Assembly: GCA_008921705.1 (NCBI GenBank)
Contig: VFFE01006970.1
Location: 1,871,128-1,935,127 of the forward strand
From: Burhinus oedicnemus
Taxonomy: Eukaryota > Chordata > Aves > Charadriiformes > Burhinidae
Direction of reading: 5' to 3'
DNA length: 64,000 bases
Positions 24,301 to 36,300 of the stretch are shown here, piece by piece. Numbering within the stretch: position 1 is the stretch's first letter; each line of letters opens with the position of its first letter. The translations under genes were made by a program, and so were the position numbers. The notes under the pieces were generated by a model. That model searched no databases, was not told the DNA's origin, and was given only the letters and a program-made list of their open reading frames with translations.

Positions 24301-27300
24301 CAAATAAGTATGATCTTGGACTTACAGGAGATCATGGTAAATTGAGGATATGGTTGTTTGGAAATCAAATAAATACAACAGCAAGACTTCATGACAACAC
24401 TTGGAACCACATATGTATCCAGTGGAAAAGTGAAGATGAGGAGATGAAGGTATTTATAAATGGAACAAAAAAAGTAAACAAAAAAATAACTGGGAAAGTT
24501 AATCTCCCTGGAAAAGGCCAGTTCTTACTTGGCTGTTCAAAGCTGCCAGGTACAGCTATGTCACCTAACCTGGGTATGACTGGGGAGCTGTACATGTTCA
24601 GAATGTGGGATAAAGCAAATATAAAGCAATCTCGGGACTGTGAAGATAGTGGTGTTATACGCTGGAGAAAGGAGGATTGGGACTATAATAAGACAGTAGA
24701 AGAGGATAACTCTTTGCCATGTGGTAAGTAACATTGCACCCCTGTTTTTAAGATAGTATTTTTGTCAAAAGTTGATGTGAACATGTCTAACATTTCTGTT
24801 CCAGATTTTACAAAGCCTTTGTTTATTGGTCATTTCTAGCTAAATGCTTGATGAGATCATGTGAGGTTCTGCAGTTTTCACCAGCTTTTATCCAAATGTA
24901 AAAAACATAGCAGCAGTCACAGAATCACAGGGGTTGGAAGGGACCTCTGGCGATCATCTAGTCCAACCCCCCTGCCAGAGCAGGGTCACCTAGAGCAGGT
25001 TGCACAGCACGGTGTCCAGGGAGGTTTTGGATGTCTCCGGAGTCGGAGACACCACCACCTCTCTGGGCAGCCTGTTCCAGAGCTCTGCCACCCTCAAACT
25101 AAAGAAGTTCCTCCTCCTTTAAAGACTTTCAAATTGCTTCAACTTTTGTGTCTGTCTACTGTCCATGTAATGGTAATGACAGCAGGATGCATCCAACCAA
25201 AACTCTTTGGACTACTAGGGCTTTCCGTCAATGTCATCTTAAAATAATTAATTTACACACCTTCTATTCAGTGAATGAATATAGAGGAAAGCATTGCTGG
25301 TCCTCATTTTGCACATTCACTGGGCCAGAACTTCAGCGAGTCAACTTTACACTGCTTCGCTGCACATTACACCATTTTTTGCTGGTATGGTCTACATCTG
25401 TAAAGATTACTGGAGGCTCTGATTTCTTCTTCTTTCTGTATCAGTAATGTCTGTCTTCATTAAAATGACTGAATGGTTTCTCACACATTTCTCAAAATTC
25501 CTCTCTGCACTGAAAAAGAACCACAAAAACTTTAAACCAAACCAAGATTTTATTTTCAGAGAAACTGAGTTTTAATATAGTTGAAATGGAGTTAAAGGAA
25601 GAGAGTAATCTTCTTTCTAGCTTTTTCTATCATATCTGTTGACAAGAAAGACAAACTTGAATCAAGCTTGGGTGGGTTCCAATTTATCAACTACAGTAAA
25701 TGGTATTGCCCCCTAAGACCTTCAGGGATTTTAAAGTGACTAGCTCAGTTGATTTCTAAAATTCTTATATAGCATAGGTGCTTCAGTTGAACTTAATCTT
25801 AGCCTTTATCACCTTTATTCTTAAAAACTATCCTATCTATTTTGTGCAGACTGAAAAATATCATTTAGCTCTGTAATGTTATAATCACTGCCTGACTGGG
25901 TAGATTAAAAGTGTCTTAGTAAGGGCATTAAAATAAGGAGACCAGATTTTGTTTTCTGGGAGAGAAAGAAATCTGTCCAACAAACGAGGACTCATGGAGA
26001 ATGCCTCTAAAGCTTGTTTTCAGTTCCTGCACTTTCTGCCCTGAATGTAGAGTATCCTTGAGCATCACAGGGCAGCGTGGTTAGGCAATGCCCAACTCCA
26101 GCCCCAAGTGATTAATGATTTTAGACTTAGTGATTTAGGGGCTTGTGGAATCCTTTGTCTAACTGCAAGAGCTCTCTAGTGAGTGTGTAAGATGCATGGT
26201 TTCCAAAGCTCTGTTACTTAGTCAAATTGAATGTAATTACGCTGACAGAGGTTTGTTTCAGTACAGAGGCCATCTCTACTGCCAAATACAAGTTTTCTCC
26301 TCTAGATAACTTGGAAGAATAACAGCTTTTTGAAGAAAAGTTCACTGGATTTTTTTTTTTTTAACAGTTTATTTGCCTGTTTTCAGGAAAAGGTGCATTT
26401 TAGCTGATTGCCCTCCCCCTCCAAGTCAGACTGTGAAAGGTATATATTTAGCAAATATCAGTCCAACAATTTAATGAAAACAAAGCATTGACAGTAGAAG
26501 CATATAATAGTCAGTGTCAGGCAATTTTAATTGACAGTGCTACTAGTCTTACAATCTGATGTCTTTCTATAAGTTCCTCTGTATACCAGTGTAAAAATTA
26601 TCTGATTTTGAGGGCTTCTGTTTTTTTTAAAAGAGAATGACTTTGAGTAGTAAGTCTTCAGAAAGATCTGATTTTTCATGCTCAAAGAACATAATTGGCA
26701 AAGGGCTATGCCGCCTGTGTAGGCACAAAAGGTGAAAAGGAAATGTTTCATTACAGTCATAATTCTGCTGGAGGACAAGTTTCATAATTTTTTTTATGAT
26801 CTGGTTGGCATTTTGTGCCTACATAAAACAACTATTTGTAAAATGTTCAGTCAAAGTTTACCATGATTTCTGTGATTTCTCCTTTGCTTAACCACTCAAA
26901 ATCTTTGCGCGGTATAAGCCATTATCTAGTTGGTGTCTCATAGGCAGTGATGTACTCCATTAATAAGTCTAGATTTACTTAATGTCACATTATTAGGTTA
27001 TGTTCCCGTACCTCCTTTTCCCACCTTTCTTTTTGTTGACTCTTTGGATTCTTTTTCTTCTGGTTTTATTAATTTTTATAATAATTATTCAGATTACCAA
27101 AAATGTATTTAGTTTTTTCTTAACCATGTGAGGTCTAATAAGGACCAGAATCTCCATTCCAGTAAGATTTACACGCATGCTTAGCACTTAAAGGTATGCT
27201 CAACTTTAACCAAGTAGTTTGCTCCCCAGAAGTGGGTGGGTTTACCTTTGCAGTAGCTACGTATCTTATGCATCTGAAGATTTGCAAGAAATGACATACC

Positions 27301-30300
27301 TGACTGCTTCCCAGTTTGTGGTGAGGGCTGATCATATTTCTTGGACTAATGCAACTTAGCAACAGAAAACTTTCAGATCCGAGTTAAAGATGCAACTTGT
27401 GTTTCTTCCTGTCACACAGTCTTCTCGTTCTCCTCTGCTTGGTGTAGCCATTGCATGCTGAGCAAGTGTAAATACTGCAGGTAGGGCCAAAGAAGGAAGG
27501 AGACGCCACACATTGTGCGTCACTAACCTTCCACTTACATTCCTCAGGTTCCTTTGATAATTCCTCTTTTGCTGAGAATGAGAAGTAGCCTAATGTCTGT
27601 GATATGGAGAAAGAGTACCACAGATTGAATGTATCTCACTTTAAAGATCATCTCCTAGTATTTAAAAATATGTAAGTGAAGAAAGATATGCTCACTGTTC
27701 CAAATGCCAATTTTGGAAAATTTCTTTATCTTGTTCCTTGATGATTGATTCCCATTTAGCTACATACTTTAATGTGGACGGTATGAGTGATACCACTATT
27801 GTCTCTGCATAATCCAAGAAACAAAGTGCACTAAGTAATATAAAGCTTCGGGTGATTTAAGAGAATACAAAGACACAAGAAAATAGGTGAGTTTAAGATG
27901 CTAAATACTTGAAAAAAAACTTTAGTCGTCTGTGAGCAACAGCTCTTCAGTTGTCATTTTTACATGGGATATTTGCAAGTTGCCTTTAATAATACCTTGA
28001 CAACTGGAAGAAATGTACTGTTTAAACATTAATCATTTCAGTTACACATTAAACGGTAACATTCTTAATCCAAATATAAATATTCAAACTGTTACACTGT
28101 GCATTTATGCAAGGAGCACAGAGATGATGGGATATCTTTTACAAATTTCAGTGAATAAATAAAGTAGATGATTTATGGCATAACTGTAAATAGTATCACT
28201 GACGGTAAAGCACTGTCATCTCATTTGTGGTATCGGTGCCCTAACTTTTAGCAGCAGTCCAGTGCCTGTTGCGTTTGGTTGCATTTTTTTGCATAAATAC
28301 AGTTCAGTGTTTATATTGTGGCATTTCAGACTTTTCTAAACTGTCCTGTCCAGCCTTCAAGATGAAGATGTTGCCTCCTCTTTTCCATCTATCCTTTTCA
28401 CTCCCACTATTTCTGAGCCTGCTGCTGGTGTTGCTGGAGGAGGTTTCCAGGCTTGTGGGAACAAAGCAGTTTAATGCTGATGGGAGAAATGGGACCTGTG
28501 CCCTGTGTGACTGTTTTGCCTTTGCGTGCTCAAGGATGAGGAAAACTTGAGTTTGGGCTGTTGTTCTAGTTTGCAGGTGTGGGCAATAGGAGGTATGATT
28601 TAGGCTCATGTAATCTCTTTTAAAGATTTCCTGAGCTGTGTGCACTTCTGATGACAGGATCAGCTTTCCTGGAAGGGGGAGTGGAGTCCCAAGGCTTTAC
28701 CTCCTCAGGCAGAAAGTGGAAATGTAGCAGCCACTCATACACTGATCTGCATCTCAGTCTGTTGGCTACCAAACTTTGGGCCATATTGTTACATTTACTG
28801 AGCGGATCATGAAAGCTGTAGGTGAAAAAATAAATTATTGCCCCAATACTATTTTCTTTCTAAAACTGTAAGGACAGATTACTGCAGAAACCTCAAGAAA
28901 CTCTTAAAGGAAGTAAATGTGACGGGGAAAAAAATACCTTACTCTGGAGTGCCTATTTGATGAGTCATGTACCAGTCTACTTTGTACCTGTTGACAGAAT
29001 GCATGTTTAACCTTCCCTTTCTTTGCTCTTGTTGCCTCCCTCTTCTGTGATATCAAAGGAAGTAGCTTTTTGGAAATGAGCCTGCCAGAGAAGAGGTGAT
29101 TTGATTCATGTCAGTACCTAATGTACAGCTTTATACAAACGGAACTTTACACAAACAGATAAAAACTGTATTTATAACCTAATTTCCTAAAAACCTGTGT
29201 AACATCAAAGCTGAGTTAAAAATATTGCACCTAAATTTTGTGTTAAGGATACTGAAATGAACTGGCCAAAGTGACAGCCTGATGTAAACAAGTACTGTCA
29301 TTGTTTTCTTACATTTGCTTCTGTCCGATAGCCAGTGATAATTCATGCTTTCTTCCATGGTGCCACCACTAAGAGTCAGAGCAGACATGAGGTGTCATGA
29401 GAGGCACCAAAACATAAAATTAAGATTGCACTTAGTTTTATCCTATAAACTTATACAGTGTGCCTCAAAATCTAACTTAGAAAAAAAGTCAATACGGGCT
29501 AATGTCTACAGTGGAACAATTGGGGAGGATTTTTACATGTTACTGTTATTAATGCCTTGTGTGACAGGATGGTTCATTTTGGCAGAATGTTTATCCAGCT
29601 GAAAGGTTTATCAAACGTTGAAGGGACATAATCTTTTAATAGAAGATACGGATTTAATTTGAATATCAGAATTGAATATCAGTATTGAATGTCGTGCCTA
29701 TTTCTGTAAATAGATGGATTTTAGAACAGTGCCTTTTTGAAATTTTGCTGTTTGGGCTACTCTGTTTTGTTCATGAGCAAGTCCTGTGAAATGCATTAAT
29801 GCCAGGCATTTTCATATGTTTCTATCCTGAATACAAATCAACGGTAGTTGCCGCACAGTACTTGTAACTGATGTAATACGTACTTATAATTGTTGCCTGT
29901 GAGAATGTTTAGAAGGGAATTTGTATAGACTTAAAAATACAGTGTGGAATTAACTTTTTGATGTAAAATGGTTTTAATTAATTTTCTTTCAGCCAGAAAA
30001 TGATATTATGTGTCTGTTTGGAATGAAAACTTCCACTTTGGCATTTCTGATGGGAATTCTTAATGCAAATCAATTCCCCTGCCTGAATTAGTTGAATTTT
30101 TGGTGAAAAAACTTTCAGCACTAAGTTTGCTATCATATCTTATTTAGGAAATCTAATCTTTATTAATTTCCTGGTATTTTTGTGTGTATTTGTAAGAAAA
30201 ACTATTCTTACCAGCAATACACAGTCTTGGTTATCGAATGCCATTCTGTGGTGTCAGGCAAGTACTGTGGCATGGGGAGAGCATATTACATAGCCACCAA

Positions 30301-33300
30301 GGTGTCCCTTGGGATTCTTCCATTTGGATTCTGCTCTTGATCTATTTGTGACAGCTGACATGGTCAAGGGTACCTTTAGTTTGAAAGAATAGTCCTGGGT
30401 GATAATACAAACTTTTCTCATTTTCAGCATGTTTTTTAATTGATATAAGTAAAATTTTAGGCACTGCATTTCATAAACCTGTCATCTAGGCCTCAGAGTC
30501 CATAAATGTGTGTTTTTCTGCCAGTAATGTTGTCTGTGCTTCTTCAGATTGCCAGGGCTGTTGCTGCTCCTTAAGTGTTCAGTGCCTGTTTCGTGTCTGA
30601 CCTGACTAGAAGGCAACCGCCCCTTGCATTCTCTCAGCATGTTTTCCTGAGAGACAGAGGCCAGCAGGCATGACCCTTCTCGCTGTACCATCCGCTGCCC
30701 CTGCCCCCGCACTGCATGGACTGGGCAGGGTGTGTGTCCATCTGAAGGCTCTAGTTCACTACAGTTCAGACTTTTTCTTCTCCTAAGACAGCACTCTAGT
30801 TGTTGTCTCAGGCTTGCTCAAATGATGCTGTCTGCAAAAGTTTAAAGGCAATCATGAAGTGTTAGGTAAAACAGTCAGCAGCAGCACTGTTCCCCTGAGA
30901 TAGGGGAGGAAGAAGCAGCTGCCAGTAACTTAGCTCTTGTACGATGTTGTTATCTGCAGCCAGGTTCTAGCTGCTTCTCACTCCTCCACCCTGGAAAAAC
31001 TGAACTGCTTCTGGCAGAGGGGGTTGCCTGAAGACAGGTGAATCAGAAAGGGTGTTGCCTTTCCAAAAATTCTAAGAAAGAGTGTACTGATCATAGGTTA
31101 GATTAGAGGTCGGGAGAAGAAAAGGATATTTTTTATTCTTCCACTTGGAGATAGAACATTGTACACCATTCATGCTTTAAGGGCTTTTTTTGTATCCTGT
31201 TGTCTAAACTAGTGAACAAAAGGCATGCTATGAGTGACAATGCCTTTGGTGCAGGGACCAGAACCATCCATCCCATCTTCACCACTGTGTTAGCAAGCCT
31301 CCTCCTCCCTTTCTTCTCATTGGCCAAATTGATTTTTGAATTCTGCTTTGCTTGGTGGAACAGCTTCAGAGGGACATGTGAAGACCATCCCATCCTAAGA
31401 GAGCCAGTAGACTGATATTTAAGATCTCTCATGTTAAGGAATACTGTAAGCATAAGGCTGTTTTGTAGACAGGGCCAGGCACTGGTCTCTCACAGCTATA
31501 TCAGTTTGTGAACCTAGCCTTAAGTACTGTTATGGATTTAGTCTCCTACGAGACTGAAGGTGCTAAAGGTACACTGGTTCCCATTGTCATACAAAGTCAT
31601 TATGGGAAATGAAGGTTGTCACAATGCAAATACTGGTTCCCTGTTAAACTTTTTGCAGCTGTGATACGGAGCAAAGGCAAGAGTTGCTAGACAGGTTTCA
31701 TACCAGTGGAACCTCCTCTGCCTACACAGATGGGATTCTCAAGTCTTGGCTTAGCTAGCTATTTGTGTCAGAACAGTATAAAGTGATATGAAGACAGTGG
31801 AGGACTTCCTGCTTTTGTTTCTAACGATGCATATTAGTAACAGAAACTGGTGCTTATCTCATTTAACAGAGTTGCCTTTTCCTTCAGAAAAAGAACAGTT
31901 CTTGTGGGAACCTATTCTGTCTCCCTTGCAGCAAAAGCAAAGAATAATACTGAATTATGTCATTTGACTATTTATTTGCTGTTTGGATCCTCAGGAGTTT
32001 TCTCTATTAGAGAAAATGTAGAAAAGTATTACTACAATATATAATGTCTTGGTTTGGAATAGGGTATTAGGTATGTTGACTTGATGATCCAAAACTAACA
32101 GTGTTGCAAATAAAAATGCATGGAGCAAATAAAATGAGGTTTCATATACATAATGATTTTCTTGCTCTTATTGATAGTAAACAATCTAAGGGAAATAATT
32201 TTTCTGTTAGCTTGTAACTAGCACACCTTCAGTTATTTTACTTTCCTTTTTACATGTCAACTTTAGGGATATTATAGACTGGACTTTAATACTTCTCCAA
32301 ATAAACGCCATTCACTTTCTTTTCTAGTTCTTAAATACAACAAAGGAAGAGGGTTGACAAATGTAACAAATTAAATAATGTATGACAGCCTCTCCTCCTT
32401 CCCCCTTTCTGTGTGCAAAGGTGATTGATGAAAGACTTGGTTAGTGATCTTAATGCTGCACCTTGATCAGTGACAAGTCTCATTCTTACAGATAATTTAT
32501 AGCAACAGTAGGCATGTGAATATTGTGCTGTAAGAAAAGTCATGGTTAGATTTGTGTCCAGAAAAAAGTACCCTTCAGATTGTGCGTGCTGTCATCACTT
32601 GCTGCATTTGCCAGCTCCATATTCATGGCTTGTGTTTGGCTTATTTTGCTCCCTGTACTGCTGGATTTGTAATTACAAGCATTTGACATTTTTAGAGTTC
32701 ACTATTTTCTTACTAACCTACAGTACTAAACATATTAGTGGACAATTTTCTTACCTGCCTCAGGATACTACTTGTATTCTCAAAAATTCACAAAGCAGGC
32801 TGAAGGGATATGGAGGATGGGAGGTGTACTTTGTCTGCAGTGACTATGTCTACACTGACTCCTCAAGAGTATCTGAGAAAGACCTTAAGTTCAGGTTCCC
32901 CAGGCAGATTTTTGTATTTTTTTAGTGGGCAGAAGCAGCAGTATGGTGGTCTTTTCTGTGAGATGCTTCATACTTCAAGAGGTGGGTTCCTTTTGAGAAT
33001 TTAATTTCCTTCAGGGCCCTGTGGTTGGAGATAAGGGTTTTTGCACAAGCTGCTAACCACTTAGTAAGACAGGACCAGTGGCAGGTAAATTTTTGGAGAT
33101 GGAATTCACTTTCTGTGGTAGGAAGGCCAATTTGCCCACATGTGGAAGGATACTTTCTTCTCTAACCGAAAGTCTTCTTTACTTTATGTAGATTGACTCA
33201 ATTATTTTTATTCACCCATTCTACCTTAAAAAGCTGCTGTTTAAACAACACAGAACAGTTTTATCTGACTACTGCTTCAGTTCAGTATGACATTCAACAA

Positions 33301-36300
33301 AATGAACTGACATTTCTTTACATCTTATCAAGCTCTCAGGTACTCCTGATTGTTGGCCCCAGTATCCCAGCACTGGAGCAACCAGGCAGCAATCTGCTTA
33401 CCTGGTTGGCAGCTGTAGTCTTTGTGCTTATCCTGCAGCTCGCTCAGGAATAGGGACTGGGTGGTTTCTATCTCTTTTATGATTTCTGCCACTTCCCCCT
33501 CCTGTTTTTGTGGCTGTCCTGCTGCAGTACAGGCTGCCTCTTCTGAGTCTTCTTCCTGCATCCTCTCAAGAGGAGCTTCTTCCTCCTCTGCTGACTTCGT
33601 CAACTGCCACTTCTATTGTTTCCTCTTGGCTACAGGAGTGACTATTATGATTAGGGTTGTGTCTCTGGTTTAGCCACAGCATCCATTTGTATGACATTAG
33701 ATCCAGAGACCGTCTTGCTCCTTCCAGGGTATTGGACACAGGCCTGGTAGGCATAGGCCAGGCCCCAACACAGCACCAAAAGTCTTTATCTGTCTTTGGT
33801 ATAAGCAAGACATCCTTCCTTCAAGTGGTCTGCCATTTCAACAGGATTCTATGCCTATTCAGGTGTAAACTCCCAGGCCATTAGAGGTGAAAACTGCTCT
33901 AAGCACGTGCCCAAATTCTCCCACACACCTTGCTACCCAGGAATTTGCTGCCTCAGAGCACTTTCCTGTGTGTCATCCCCAACCGGTTGGTTACTGGAGG
34001 TCCCACAGAGATTTGAACTTGGATCACTGGATTCAGAGTCCAAGGATGGTCTTGTATACTACTGATGCAAGTGGGCCACCACTGATGGAAGAAGGAAGGT
34101 GTCCAGTACCTGAGGGAATTAGCAGTGGTGGAGGTGGTCTACCGCAACCTAGACAACAACCAGGTCTCCAAAGATCTGGATGACATCTATTGCACACAGG
34201 CGATGTGGCAGAGGTTAGTGCAGTACGCACCAGTGTAATATGCCAGCACCTTGGTGATGATGGGCTGGCCAGATGTCAGTGCACTAACTGTGGAGAAACT
34301 GTCCCACCAGCTCTGGCAATCCAAAGAGAATCTCTCTCCCTCTGCAGCCCTGTGGGCTGGCATGTTGGCTGTGGCCAGTGTGCCACCAGGTTCAGTCACT
34401 TGAAGAGTGCCCCAACAGTCAGGGTCTCAGCTATCAAGGGTGCTGAAGTAGGTGACAGTGCCTTAACTGTACGTTGTGCTGTGTTGCCACTGTGTGTCAG
34501 TGTGTGCTGTTTTTCAAGGCCCAGGATGATGTTTTGGGTGGTGGCATAGGCTGCAGGGTACATTTATAGCCACCTGCTAGTTGCCTCCACCATGGTAAGC
34601 ACGTAGCACTTGACTTGCTGGCAGGTTCGCAGAGGTGGTCTGATGTAATAAATCTGCTATGCCTTCTTATATTGATAGCCCAGACACCATCCTCTATTCC
34701 AGGGAGACTTCAGTCACTTGCCTCACTTGATTAGGGTACGTTTCACTTTCATGGGTAGCCTGCGCAATAGCTTCAATTGTCAGATCCACACCTTGATCAA
34801 CAGCCCATCTGTATGTTGCATCACTCCCTAGGTGTTCCTAGGGACATGTTTAATGGGTCCATTGAGCTAGAAATAGGTCACCTTTTCATTCCCAGTGCAG
34901 GTCCACCTGAGCCGCTTCATTTCTGGCAGCCTGATCTATCTGCTCATTGTTTAGATGTTCTTTGATGGTGCAACTCTTGGGCATGTGAGCGTCTGCATGA
35001 TATATATGCGCATCATGATATAGATGTATTCTCAAAGTATATCTCATGTAATTTGTAAATATAAATAAAGCATCCCTGTCTTACCCCACTCTCCTGCACC
35101 CTGCTTTTTTTCTGTTTAATCTTTCTGCTTCTCTTTGTATTAATAAAATTTCACTTCTTGAATAATTCATCAGCATTTCTTTTCCACATTTTTGCAAAAA
35201 TAGCTGTGTGAAAGCACAGTTGTGTGTACCTGTTACATTTTTGGTTGTTGCTATTTAGTCTACTTCATTTTCACTCAAGCAAGTATGTTGAAAGGGTTTC
35301 TGAAGACATTGGCAATGGAAAGGCAGTGGGAAAGCTCACAGCCTAATCTGCGTCTTCCCTAAGTATAAAAGGGATAAACTGAGTAAAAAATTGAACTCAA
35401 AATGAGTTCAACTTCAAGCTTTCAAAAAGACTTGACACACAGTTCTTAATGGATGCAAAGTAGTTTTGCAAACCAGATTGAATTGAGGTGAGTAGCACAT
35501 CTAAAATGGTTGTGTTTAAAAAAGTGTGTGTATATATATATATGCATGTGTACAAATATATATAAAAACTTCTGCTCCTATAAAAAAATCTTCTTCCTTT
35601 GTAGTTGAAACTACAGCTACGTTGCCTGGCGGAAAACAAATAACAGGTATATGGGGGTGTAATTTTTTTCCCATTGTTCTTGTATTTTAGAAAGTGCTTG
35701 GGAAGATGCTGCTCCTGTTACTTTTTAATTTATGGAGATAGTTAAGAATATGTAAATATTTGCAAATTAATTATCCATATCATCCTTGTGGCTTATTAGC
35801 ATATTTCATGGTGCAAATAGCATCAGTAAATTTCCAGAGAAAATTAAAATAAAGTCACTGAGATGACTCCGATTCTCCTTTCATTGCAGAAATTATATTT
35901 ACATTTATCCTTTGGAAAGAAGCTATTACTAGTTTTCAGTAAGGCAAGCAAAATAGTCTGAGCAAGGAATCATGTGAGTGATTAGCATTTCAGGAACTCT
36001 TTATTTACTATGTTTAACCAAAAAAAATCTGGTTTTCTGCAGAGACGTTTGGTATCTCTGACTTAAATCTACAACAGCAGGAAAGACTTTACAGTATGAT
36101 TAGTGCATTGTAAGTAACATTATAGGATGACTTTGAGTTTTGAGAGATGTTGGAAAACTGTAGGTATATATTTTTAAATAGTGTTTCATGTTTGCAGCCG
36201 GCTGTTCTTTAGATTATATTTTTGTGATAACCGTGACTTGACTTGTCCGTGGCACTGTCAAAAACCACTCAGTGAGTGAAAGGGCTAACTTTGAAGTTGC

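Noticed and set aside
28269..28645. Open frames on both strands in the long intron
   Set aside because: No domain, no clear paired splice sites in the right phase, and overlapping frames on both strands.
33995..34070. A tRNA-Gln gene on the minus strand
   Set aside because: Only the 3' two thirds resemble tRNA-Gln; the 5' acceptor strand and D arm are not recognisable, and a CCA end is present in the DNA, which nuclear tRNA genes lack.
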